Shown one piece after another: positions 56,699 through 64,000 of a stretch of 64,000 nucleotides of DNA (within the stretch, counting starts at the first letter, position 1; each line of letters begins with the position of its first letter). Under the pieces are notes generated by a model. The model searched no databases and was not told where the DNA came from. It was given only the letters and a program-made list of their open reading frames with translations. The DNA is from Mesorhizobium sp. GbtcB19 (GTDB lineage Bacteria > Pseudomonadota > Alphaproteobacteria > Rhizobiales > Rhizobiaceae), in contig NZ_JAGXJY010000005.1 in the NCBI RefSeq assembly GCF_019091085.1, positions 248,001-312,000 on the forward strand, read 5' to 3'. A program made the position numbers and the translations under genes.

Positions 56699-58317
56699 GA
56701 CCTTCCTTCCCGCCCCAACCGGTCGGCGGCGACCACCAGCATCAGGCAGACGAGGCCGAGCAGCAAGGCAAGTCCAGCCGCGTCGGCCGTCCGATAGCTG
56801 CCCATGCGCGCCAAAAGCAGATAGGGCAAGGTCTGCACGGAATCACTGCCGAACAGCGCGATCACGCCGAGATCGCCGAGCGACAGCGCCATGGCGAAGG
56901 CAAAGCCGGTGGCCAGAGGCCGCCGGAGCGACGGCCAGTCGATCAGGGTGAGCCGGTTCCAGCCGGATATGCCGAGCGCCAGGCAAAGCCGCTCATGCCG
57001 TTCGCTCGCCGCATCATAGGCCGGGCGGATGGCCCGGATGGCGAAGGGCATCGCCATCACCGCGTTGACGGCGACGACCATGATCGGCGCGATGGCGAAG
57101 ACATCGGTGACGTTGCGCAGCGCCAGGAACCAGCCGGCGCCAAGCACGATCGGCGGGACGACCAGCACGAAGCCGGCCCCGGTGTCTGCCGCATGTTCGA
57201 GCAGGCTCATGACGCCGCCTGCCCTGCGCCGCAACGCCAGCGCGCGCCGCGCCGCGATCAGCGCCAGCGACAAGGCAACACTGAGCAGCGCCGCGATGAA
57301 GGCGAGACCAGCGCTGGTGAGCGTCGCGCGGCGCACCGCCTCTTCGCCCGCCAACCGGCCGAGGTCGGCCTTCAGGCCGGAAAACACCGTCGCCATCATC
57401 GGCCCGGCAACGAACAGCAGGGCAAGCGCGATGAGGCCGGCATTCATAACGCTCTCCATCGGGCCCGCCGAAAGATAGCGGCGCGGCGCCACCGGCAGAT
57501 TGGCATCGCCGACGGTGTTGGCGCCGAGCCGCGTGAGCGCCACGACCACGACGAAGGTGAGCGCGATCTGCAGCAGCGTCAGCACCACCGCGCGGGCCGG
57601 ATCGAAATCGAAGCGCAGCGCCTGGTAGATGGCGACCTCCAGCGTCGTCGCCGCTGGGCCGCCGCCCAACGTCAGCACGATGGTGAAGGAGGTTATGCAG
57701 AGCATGAAGACCAACCCGGCAACCCCCGGCAGGGCAGCGCGCAGCACCGGCCATTCGAGCAGCCGGAAGGCCGGCCGGGCGCCCATGCCAAGCTGGCTCG
57801 CCAGCCGCCACTGGTCGGTGGGAATGGTGCCCAACGCCTCCAGGAACAGGCGCGTGGCCAAGGGCAGATTGAAGAAGACATGGGCGACCAGGATGCCGGA
57901 CAAGCCGTAGATGCCGGGCCAATCCCCGCCGCCAAGCCCGGCGAAGACGCCGGCAAAATAACCGGCCCGGCCGTAGAGCGCCAATATGCCGAGCGCCGCC
58001 ACGATCGCCGGCAATGCCAGCGGCACGGTGAACAGTTGCAGGATCAGGCGGCGGCCGGGAAAGCTTGGATGCCGCGACAAGGCGCGCGCCACCAGAAGCG
58101 CCGGCGCGACGGACAAGAGCGTCGAGAGAGCCGCCTGCCAGAGCGTGAAACGGGCGACGCGGAAGAGGTAACCGTCGAAGGCCGCGGCAGCGCCGGAGAG
58201 ATCATGCGCGCCCTCGACGGCGAGACCGGCGAAGGCGCCGCCGATGAGCACGGCGATGGCCGCAAGCGCGAGGATGCCGGCGGTTATGCGAGGATCGCTG
58301 GAATGGGGCGTTGCCAT
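56695..58317 (-). CDS. thiP: thiamine ABC transporter permease
   Basis: 540 aa, a fused double-permease with about 12 hydrophobic helices. The two permease halves each have an EAA-like loop ([17 protein letters not shown] and the later [12 protein letters not shown]). It sits downstream of thiB but separated by a palindromic repeat. Confidence 0.92.
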   Translation of the reverse strand: MATPHSSDPRITAGILALAAIAVLIGGAFAGLAVEGAHDLSGAAAAFDGYLFRVARFTLWQAALSTLLSVAPALLVARALSRHPSFPGRRLILQLFTVPLALPAIVAALGILALYGRAGYFAGVFAGLGGGDWPGIYGLSGILVAHVFFNLPLATRLFLEALGTIPTDQWRLASQLGMGARPAFRLLEWPVLRAALPGVAGLVFMLCITSFTIVLTLGGGPAATTLEVAIYQALRFDFDPARAVVLTLLQIALTFVVVVALTRLGANTVGDANLPVAPRRYLSAGPMESVMNAGLIALALLFVAGPMMATVFSGLKADLGRLAGEEAVRRATLTSAGLAFIAALLSVALSLALIAARRALALRRRAGGVMSLLEHAADTGAGFVLVVPPIVLGAGWFLALRNVTDVFAIAPIMVVAVNAVMAMPFAIRAIRPAYDAASERHERLCLALGISGWNRLTLIDWPSLRRPLATGFAFAMALSLGDLGVIALFGSDSVQTLPYLLLARMGSYRTADAAGLALLLGLVCLMLVVAADRLGREGRS

Positions 58318-58371
58318 TCCTGCCTAGCCAAACACACTGAATGGCTTGGCTAAGGCGGAAGCATTATCCGC

Positions 58372-58544
58372 GTCGAGTTCCCGCCCACCCCCCTCTGTCC
58401 TGCCGGACATCTCCCCCGCAAGGGGGGAGATTGGCAGCTTCGATCGCCGAGCCACTCTTGCAACGTTGGCGATGGGCGAAAGTGGTCGAGCGCTTGATCT
58501 CCCCCCTTGCGGGGGAGATGGCCGGCAAGCCAGAGGGGGGTGCT
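58372..58544. repeat. large palindromic intergenic repeat D, copy 2
   Basis: 173 bp, nearly identical in design and length to 7961-8134, beginning GTCGAGTTCCCGCC. It is inserted between thiB and thiP and would interrupt the operon transcript with a large hairpin. Confidence 0.85.
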
Positions 58545-58563
58545 CAAGCGCCATCCTGAAGCC

Positions 58564-59574
58564 TTATTTGCTCATCACCGCCAGCCACTCGTCCACCCAC
58601 GCCTTGCGGTTGGCGGCGACCTCCTCCGGCTTGAACAGCAAGGTCTTGGCCGGCTTCACCAGCTTGTCGAAGACCGGGTTGAGCGGCTTGTCGGTTTTGC
58701 CTGCCGGGAACATCCAGTTGGTCTCCGGGATTACGTCCTGGAATTTCGGCCCGGTCATGAAGGCGATGAACTTTTGCGCCAACGGGTTCTTGGCGCCGGT
58801 GGCGGTGATGCCGGCAACCTCGATCTGCAGGTACTCGCCCTCCTCGAAGGAAGCCGCCTGGTAGCGTTCGGTGTTCTCGGCCACCATGTGGTAGGCCGGC
58901 GAAGTGGTGTAGGACAGTACCATCGGCGCTTCGCCCTTGGTGAACAGGCCATAGGCCTCGCTCCAGCCCGGCGTCACCGTCAGGACCTTCGGCTTGAGCT
59001 TGGCCCAGGCCTCCGGCGCCTTGTCGCCATAGACCGACTTCACCCAGAGCAGCAGGCCGAGGCCGGGCGTCGAGGTGCGCGGATCCTGGATGACGATCTT
59101 GTCCGTGCCGGCGCCTTCGACCAGATCCTTCAGGCTCTTCGGCGGCGTCTTCAGCTTTTCGGTATCGTAGACGACGGCGAAATAGCCGTAGTCGAACGGC
59201 ACGAAGGTATCGTCCTTCCAGCCGCCGGGCACATTCAGATCGGCCACGGTGCCATGCGGCGCGAACAGGCCGCTCGCCTTGGCGTCCGCCGTCAGATTGG
59301 TGTCGAGGCCGAGCACGATATCGGCCTTGGTGCCGGCGCCTTCGAGCTTGACGCGGTTGAGCAGCGCCACGCCGTCGGCGACCGAGACGAATTCGAGGTC
59401 GCAGCCGCATTCGGCCTCGAACTCCTTCTTGACCGCCGGCCCGGGACCCCAGTCGGCGGTGAAGCTTTCATAGGTATAGACGGTGAGCTTGTCCTTCGCG
59501 GCCGCGGGTGCGACGCCCGCCAGCAGCGAAACAAGACCGGTTGCGAGGATAAGCCTGGACAATATCGCGCGCAT
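58564..59574 (-). CDS. thiB: thiamine ABC transporter substrate-binding protein
   Basis: 336 aa. Signal peptide [19 protein letters not shown]. The mature part starts [12 protein letters not shown], then [11 protein letters not shown] and [10 protein letters not shown], which are ThiB hallmarks. It binds thiamine, TMP or TPP in the periplasm. First gene of thiBPQ, controlled by the TPP riboswitch at 59634-59716. Confidence 0.94.
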   Translation of the reverse strand: MRAILSRLILATGLVSLLAGVAPAAAKDKLTVYTYESFTADWGPGPAVKKEFEAECGCDLEFVSVADGVALLNRVKLEGAGTKADIVLGLDTNLTADAKASGLFAPHGTVADLNVPGGWKDDTFVPFDYGYFAVVYDTEKLKTPPKSLKDLVEGAGTDKIVIQDPRTSTPGLGLLLWVKSVYGDKAPEAWAKLKPKVLTVTPGWSEAYGLFTKGEAPMVLSYTTSPAYHMVAENTERYQAASFEEGEYLQIEVAGITATGAKNPLAQKFIAFMTGPKFQDVIPETNWMFPAGKTDKPLNPVFDKLVKPAKTLLFKPEEVAANRKAWVDEWLAVMSK

Positions 59575-59615
59575 CGGCGCCTCCTTCGTTCGAGTGACAA
59601 GGAATTGAGGCGCCG
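59575..59615 (-). promoter_or_regulatory. Shine-Dalgarno-sequestering hairpin of thiB
   Basis: CGGCGCCTC (59575-59583) and GAGGCGCCG (59607-59615) form a perfect 9-bp stem with a 23-nt loop. The arm nearer thiB contains its GGAGG, so the hairpin would hide the ribosome site. This is a likely expression platform for the riboswitch. Confidence 0.65.
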
Positions 59616-59633
59616 GATGGTCCGAAACGTCTA

Positions 59634-59716
59634 ATCCCTCCGCCGGTACAAACCGGATCAGGTTCAGCGGGTTGGCTTTTCGCCTCTCAGCCGGATCACG
59701 TCCGGCACCCCGTTAG
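59634..59716 (-). ncRNA. TPP riboswitch (THI element)
   Basis: On the minus strand: GGGGTGCC, then CTGAGAGG, then CCGCTGAACCTGATCCGG and CGGAGGGAT. These are the invariant pyrimidine- and diphosphate-sensing helices of the TPP aptamer. It lies 60 nt upstream of thiB, so TPP is expected to shut off thiamine uptake. Confidence 0.97.
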
Positions 59717-59849
59717 AGCGCCTCGACAGATAGGCCCGGCCGAAGCGGCGCGCAAGCGGAAGTTTGCCGGGCAGCTATTGTTCGGACGGGATCGGGACGC
59801 GACGTGCGCGGCTTCCGTTTCACCTGGAGGGCTGCTAAGGGCGACGGCC

Positions 59850-60494
59850 ATGGGCACATTCACCATCCTGCTCGGCGGCGAACTCGTCCGCACGCCGCGG
59901 CTCGAACGCCAGATCGAAGGCTCGCGCGTCATCGCCGCCGATGCCGGCATCGGTCATGCCCGCATGCTGGGCCTTATGCCGGAGCTGTGGGTGGGCGATT
60001 TCGATTCGGTGCCGGCGAACCTGCCGAAAGATTTGGCCGCCGTGCCGCGCAAGGTGTTTCCGGCCGAGAAGGACATGACCGATGGCGAGCTTGCCATCGC
60101 TGAAGCGCTTCAGCGCGGCGCCACCAGCCTGGTGCTGGCCGGCGCCTTCGGCGGCAAGCGCGCCGACCATGCCTTCCTGCATCTGGCGCTGGCCGTGCGT
60201 CTGACCGAAACGGGCACGACCGTGCTGCTGACGAGCGGCGCTCAGGAGGGCGTTCCGGTCCTGCCCGGCAGCGCCAGCTTCGACTATGATGACGGCACGC
60301 TGTTTTCGGTGCTCGGCTTTTCCGAACTGTCCGGCCTGACGGTTACCGGCGCCAAATGGCCGCTCGACCGCGTCGAGGTGGCGTTCGGCTCCTCGCTCAC
60401 TATATCAAACGAGGTCAAAGGGCGGCTCGGCATCGCGCTGGAGCGTGGCCGGGCGCTGCTTCTGGCCCACCCCTACCCTCTTCCTGAAAGCTGA
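59850..60494 (+). CDS. thiN: thiamine pyrophosphokinase
   Basis: 214 aa from the ATG at 59850; an upstream start at 59778 would run into the riboswitch region. Motifs: D-A-G-I-G-H-A-R near the N-terminus, V-G-D-F-D-S-V and E-K-D-M-T-D-G-E-L-A, with the Asp residues binding Mg-ATP. It converts thiamine to TPP. It faces the thi transport operon, so imported thiamine is activated and feeds back on the riboswitch. Confidence 0.92.
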   Translation: MGTFTILLGGELVRTPRLERQIEGSRVIAADAGIGHARMLGLMPELWVGDFDSVPANLPKDLAAVPRKVFPAEKDMTDGELAIAEALQRGATSLVLAGAFGGKRADHAFLHLALAVRLTETGTTVLLTSGAQEGVPVLPGSASFDYDDGTLFSVLGFSELSGLTVTGAKWPLDRVEVAFGSSLTISNEVKGRLGIALERGRALLLAHPYPLPES

Positions 60495-60504
60495 CAATCC
60501 AGAC

Positions 60505-62319
60505 ATGGCGCCGCCACTTCTCAATCTCGACGGCATTAAACTGACCTTCGGCGGCACCCCGCTGCTCGACGGCGCGGCGCTCAGCGCGTCTGCCGGTGAG
60601 AAGATCGCGCTGGTCGGCCGCAATGGCTCCGGCAAGTCGACGCTGCTCAAGATCGCCGCCGGCATGATCGAGCCGCAGGACGGCGAGGTGTTCCGTCAGC
60701 CTTCGGCGACGGTCCGCTATCTGCCGCAGATGCCGGACATGGACGGCTTCGCCGATGTCCGCGCCTATGTCGAGGCCGGCCTCGGCCCGGCCGACGATCC
60801 GCATCGCGCCACCTATCTGATGGAGCATCTCGGCCTCACCGGCGAGGAGCGGCCGAACGATCTGTCGGGCGGCGAGGCGCGACGCGCCGCCCTTGCTCGC
60901 GTCATGGCGCCGGAACCCGATATCCTTCTGCTCGACGAGCCGACCAACCATCTCGATCTCTCGGTCATCGAATGGCTGGAAGAGGAGCTTGCCCGCACTT
61001 CCTCGGCCGTGATCCTGATCTCGCACGACCGCCGCTTTCTCGAGCGCGTCACGCGCGCCACCGTCTGGCTCGACCGTGGCCAGACGCGGCGGCTGGACAA
61101 GGGCTTCGCCCATTTCGAGGAATGGCGCGACCAGGTGCTGGAAGAGGAAGAGCGCGAGCAGCACAAGCTCGGCCGCCAGATCGTGCGCGAGGAGCATTGG
61201 CTGCGCTACGGCGTGACCGCCAGGCGCAAGCGCAACATGCGCCGCCTCGGCGAATTGCAGACCATGCGCCAGCGCTTCCGCAGCCATCGCGGCGCCGAAG
61301 GCACCGCCACCATGGTGGCCAGCGACGCCGCCGAATCCGGCAAGCTGGTGATCGAGGCGAAAAGCATCGACAAGAGCTTTGGCGAGCTGACCGTGGTGAA
61401 GGGTTTTTCGACCCGCATCCAGCGCGGCGACCGCGTCGGCCTGGTCGGCCCGAACGGCGCCGGCAAGACGACATTGTTGAAGATGCTGACCGGCGAGCTG
61501 GCGCCGGACGCAGGCTCCGTTCGGCTCGGCGTCAATCTGGAGATCGCAACGCTCGACCAGAAACGCGAGGCGGTCGACCCGGCCGAGACGCTCGCGCATT
61601 ACCTGACCGACGGCCGCGGCGAAAACCTGCTCGTCAATGGCGAGCAACGCCATGTCGTCTCCTACATGAAGGATTTCCTGTTCAAGCCGGAGCAGGCGCG
61701 CACGCCGGTGCGCGAGCTTTCCGGCGGCGAACGGGCGCGTTTGCTGCTGGCCCGCGTGCTGGCAAGGCCGGCCAACCTTCTGGTGCTCGACGAGCCGACC
61801 AACGATCTCGACATGGAGACGCTGGAGCTGCTGCAGGAGCTGGTCGCGGGCTTTGCCGGAACGGTGATCCTGGTCAGCCACGACCGCGATTTCCTCGACC
61901 GGACCGTCACCAGCGTGATCGCGCCGGACGGCGGCGGGCGCTGGATCGAATATGCCGGCGGCTATTCCGACATGCTGGCGCAGCGCGGCGGCTCGAAGCT
62001 GGAGGACCGCAAGGCGAGGTCGAAAGCCGAGACCGTCGACGCCTCGCCGAAAGCCGAACAGGCTGCGCCGAAGGGCCCGGCGAAGAAACTCTCCTTCAAG
62101 CAGAAATTTGCGCTGGACTCGCTTCCGAAGAAGATTGAAGCGGTGACCGCCTCGATCGCCAGGCTGGAGAACAACATCGCTGACCCCGCCTTCTACGAGC
62201 GCGACCCCGTCTCGTTCCAGAAGACCATCGCCGCGCTCGACAAGGAGCGCACCACGCTCGCCGCGCTCGAGGAAGAATGGCTGGAGCTGGAGATGCTGCG
62301 CGAGGAGATGGAGGGGTAG
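60505..62319 (+). CDS. uup: ABC-F family ATPase (Uup type)
   Basis: 604 aa from the ATG at 60505. Two ABC domains: G-R-N-G-S-G-K-S-T with L-S-G-G-E-A-R-R-A-A, and G-P-N-G-A-G-K-T-T with L-S-G-G-E-R-A-R-L-L. A linker with Arg/Glu-rich helix (E-E-E-R-E-Q-H-K-L) between them and a C-terminal coiled coil (K-K-I-E-A-V-T-A-S-I-A-R-L-E) are the Uup pattern. Soluble, ribosome- or DNA-junction-associated. It begins 10 bp after thiN. Confidence 0.94.
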   Translation: MAPPLLNLDGIKLTFGGTPLLDGAALSASAGEKIALVGRNGSGKSTLLKIAAGMIEPQDGEVFRQPSATVRYLPQMPDMDGFADVRAYVEAGLGPADDPHRATYLMEHLGLTGEERPNDLSGGEARRAALARVMAPEPDILLLDEPTNHLDLSVIEWLEEELARTSSAVILISHDRRFLERVTRATVWLDRGQTRRLDKGFAHFEEWRDQVLEEEEREQHKLGRQIVREEHWLRYGVTARRKRNMRRLGELQTMRQRFRSHRGAEGTATMVASDAAESGKLVIEAKSIDKSFGELTVVKGFSTRIQRGDRVGLVGPNGAGKTTLLKMLTGELAPDAGSVRLGVNLEIATLDQKREAVDPAETLAHYLTDGRGENLLVNGEQRHVVSYMKDFLFKPEQARTPVRELSGGERARLLLARVLARPANLLVLDEPTNDLDMETLELLQELVAGFAGTVILVSHDRDFLDRTVTSVIAPDGGGRWIEYAGGYSDMLAQRGGSKLEDRKARSKAETVDASPKAEQAAPKGPAKKLSFKQKFALDSLPKKIEAVTASIARLENNIADPAFYERDPVSFQKTIAALDKERTTLAALEEEWLELEMLREEMEG

Positions 62320-62374
62320 CGGGCTTGCCTGCACGCAGATATGCGCTTATTCTATGCGCATGAAGAGGTAGGCC

Positions 62375-62617
62375 ATGCTTCAATCAACTGGAAAACCACA
62401 ACGCAAATCAGTCAACACCTCGATTGATTCCCGATTGATCGAGGAGGCCAAGGCGTTGGGCATCAATATGTCCCGTGCTGCCGAGCAAGGCATCGCCAAG
62501 GCAATTTCTGCCGAGAAGACGCGTCGGTGGCAGGAGGAGAATAAGGAAGCGCTCGAAAGCTCCAACGAATACGTCAAGCGCAACGGTCTGCCTTTAGCCA
62601 AGTACCGGCTGTTTTGA
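62375..62617 (+). CDS. ccdA: type II antitoxin, CcdA family
   Basis: 80 aa. N-terminal ribbon-helix-helix DNA-binding segment (K-S-V-N-T-S-I-D-S-R-L-I-E-E-A-K) and a flexible acidic C-terminus (E-E-N-K-E-A-L-E-S-S-N-E-Y-V) that binds the toxin. Overlaps the toxin gene by 1 bp (stop TGA and ATG share an A). Direct TATGCGC repeats (62340-62346, 62353-62359) lie upstream and may be its operator. Confidence 0.92.
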   Translation: MLQSTGKPQRKSVNTSIDSRLIEEAKALGINMSRAAEQGIAKAISAEKTRRWQEENKEALESSNEYVKRNGLPLAKYRLF

Positions 62618-62916
62618 TGGCCCGCTATGACTTCTACCGGAGCGCTGGAAGCGACGGCTATCTCCTTGATGTCCAGTCCGATATACTAGAGCACCTCGAT
62701 ACCAACGTCGTCGTTCCGCTTCTGCCGCCCAGCCTCGCACCGTTGCCGGCTCGAAGGCTGAACCCGATCTTCAAGATCGATGGCAAAGACCATGTGATGG
62801 TCACCCAGTTCATTTCGGCTGTGACGGCTTCCGAACTGCGGGCAGCAGAAGGAAATCTTGCAAGACACCACGACGATATCGTCGCCGCCTTGGATATGTT
62901 GTTTCAGGGCTTTTGA
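62617..62916 (+). CDS. ccdB: type II toxin, CcdB family
   Basis: 99 aa from the ATG at 62617. Starts M-A-R-Y-D-F-Y-R, with L-D-V-Q-S-D-I-L, V-V-P-L-L-P-P and L-N-P-I-F-K-I-D-G, matching CcdB. The C-terminus (L-D-M-L-F-Q-G-F) has Gly-Phe at the end rather than the Trp-Gly-Ile of plasmid F CcdB, whose final residues contact gyrase. It poisons DNA gyrase in known members; neutralised by CcdA. Confidence 0.92.
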   Translation: MARYDFYRSAGSDGYLLDVQSDILEHLDTNVVVPLLPPSLAPLPARRLNPIFKIDGKDHVMVTQFISAVTASELRAAEGNLARHHDDIVAALDMLFQGF

Positions 62917-62936
62917 GCCCCGCTGGCGTCCCTGGT

Positions 62937-64000
62937 TCACCCCGACGTCTTCGCCGCCCAGGCCTTCAGCGCTTCGTCGAACACCTTCTCGCCGGGGATG
63001 CCCTTCTCCATGGTGAGCAGCGCCCGGCGTCCGGTCTTGTAGACCACCGGCACGTCGATCCAAGCCTGCCCCCTCAGCAGCGTCAGATTGGCGTCCACGT
63101 CGGCCTTGGTGTCGTTGAGCGCCACGAGGAAGAAGCCGTCGCCGATCTTGGCCGGAAGGCCGATCAGCGGACTGCCGGCATCCTGCTCCGAACTCTTCAT
63201 GGCGATGCGCAGAAGACCGTCGACGCCGCCGCCGTCGAAGTCTTTCGGCGTCAGGAAGATCATTTCGATGATATGGCTGGCCGGCAAGGTCTGATCGGCG
63301 TTGCGCCGGATCGTCATGCGCAGCTGGATGTTCTTGCCGGGGATCGTCGCTTCGGCGCGGATCGCAGGCTCAGGCGGCAGGTCGCCGCCAGGCGATTCCT
63401 GCACCAGCGACCAGACGATGCTACCGGGCTCGGCCGTGCCCTGCTGGGTGCTGGTGCGCTCCTCATAGAAGATCGCCTTCTGTCCGACCGGCACGGTCGC
63501 CTCGGCCGTCGCCGGCGCGGCTGTGGCTGGCGCGGTGCCTGCGGCCGGCGGCGTTGTCGCCGCCGCGGGTGGCGTGGCGCCTGCCGCTGGCGGCGTTGTC
63601 GCATCAGCCGCTGGCGGCGTGGTCCCGGCCGCCGGCGGTGTCGGATTGGCGGCGCCGGTCGTCGGTGCCGCCGGCGTTGCTCCCGCGGCGGGCGCCTCGG
63701 GCGTTGGCGTTGCCGGAGCAGGCGACGTGCCGGTCGCAGCGGGCGCGGTCGCCGGCGCGGTCGGCGGGCGCGAGGTCAGCGCCGCGACGGATTCGCCTTC
63801 GCCGATCGTCGCCTGTCCGCCGGCGGGACCAGGATCGGTCTCCTTGCCTTCGGGTGTCAGGCGCTGCGTGAACTTGGTCGTGTCGGCCGGTTCGCTGGCC
63901 GCCGCCGGGGCCGGCGCTGCCGCCGTCTCGGTCGCCGGCTTGGCCGGAGCCGGTTTGACCAGCGGCTCGGTCGAGACCGTCTTGTTGCCACTGCCGCCAA
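62937..64000 (-). CDS. IalB-family protein with long Pro/Ala/Thr linker (5' end outside window)
   Basis: Partial; the frame is open to 64000 and the N-terminus, including the signal peptide, is beyond the window. Visible: a Lys/Pro/Ala-rich stretch, then a linker with repeated T-P-P-A-A-G and A-P-A-T units (about residues 80-170 of the visible part), then an invasion-associated locus B domain with G-S-I-V-W-S-L-V-Q-E-S, I-E-M-I-F-L-T-P, G-L-P-A-K-I-G-D-G and K-A-W-A-A-K-T. Likely an exported envelope protein. IalB is linked to host-cell invasion in Bartonella; role in rhizobia unknown. Confidence 0.85.
   Translation of the reverse strand, partial: GGSGNKTVSTEPLVKPAPAKPATETAAAPAPAAASEPADTTKFTQRLTPEGKETDPGPAGGQATIGEGESVAALTSRPPTAPATAPAATGTSPAPATPTPEAPAAGATPAAPTTGAANPTPPAAGTTPPAADATTPPAAGATPPAAATTPPAAGTAPATAAPATAEATVPVGQKAIFYEERTSTQQGTAEPGSIVWSLVQESPGGDLPPEPAIRAEATIPGKNIQLRMTIRRNADQTLPASHIIEMIFLTPKDFDGGGVDGLLRIAMKSSEQDAGSPLIGLPAKIGDGFFLVALNDTKADVDANLTLLRGQAWIDVPVVYKTGRRALLTMEKGIPGEKVFDEALKAWAAKTSG

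Noticed and set aside
60415..62334. 639-aa minus-strand frame over uup
   Set aside because: Opposite-strand shadow of the ABC-F gene; no motifs of its own.

Overview
The window is GC-rich chromosomal DNA from an alphaproteobacterium of the order Rhizobiales, most likely Mesorhizobium or a close relative. Evidence: the divergent phaR / phaA-phaB arrangement, the RpoH2-type sigma factor, the Suv3-like helicase / S4 protein / fdxA / carD run, the many proteins of typically rhizobial families (IalB, DUF1036, DUF1244, DUF3309), and several families of short palindromic intergenic repeats typical of this group. No rRNA, tRNA, phage, plasmid or insertion-sequence gene was recognised, so this looks like core or near-core chromosome dotted with small non-coding repeats.

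Layout. 1-5 kb: alpha/beta hydrolase divergent from an HxlR regulator, rpmF, mtgA, a prenyl diphosphate synthase, a tautomerase. 5-11 kb: hybrid histidine kinase, lytic transglycosylase, ispG, two divergent YdcH/DUF465 genes. 11-17 kb: an IclR-controlled amino-acid ABC transporter with RidA and a SelA-like PLP enzyme, probably a catabolic unit for an unidentified amino compound. 17-26 kb: purE-purK, rpmJ, a TPR protein, an alpha/beta hydrolase, DUF1036-pyk, N-formylglutamate amidohydrolase-DUF1244. 26-37 kb: MFS and LysR, an NAD-dependent epimerase-like protein, an RND efflux pair, a coniferyl-aldehyde-type dehydrogenase, a patatin-like phospholipase. 37-43 kb: acetyl-CoA and polyhydroxyalkanoate block with two divergent citrate synthase paralogues (one fused to a helix-turn-helix domain), phaR, phaA, phaB. 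43-50 kb: a regulatory region packed with GANTC sites, then helicase, S4 protein, fdxA, carD. 50-54 kb: FAD amine oxidase-like gene, a cystine-type ABC transporter, rpoH2. 54-60 kb: M48 protease, then thiBPQ under a TPP riboswitch with divergent thiamine pyrophosphokinase. 60-64 kb: uup, ccdAB, and an IalB-family protein running off the end.

Items most worth a second look: (1) two intergenic elements (20737-20859 and 42341-42422) that share a 7-bp-period inverted-array architecture with different unit sequences; (2) eleven GANTC (CcrM) sites within about 310 bp next to a perfect DnaA box upstream of the helicase; (3) the divergent citrate synthase pair with a perfect 14-bp palindrome between them and a Glu in place of the usual catalytic Asp in one partner; (4) PhaR-like TGCA boxes in front of both phaA and the patatin gene; (5) the uncharacterised IclR/ABC/RidA/PLP-enzyme cluster.
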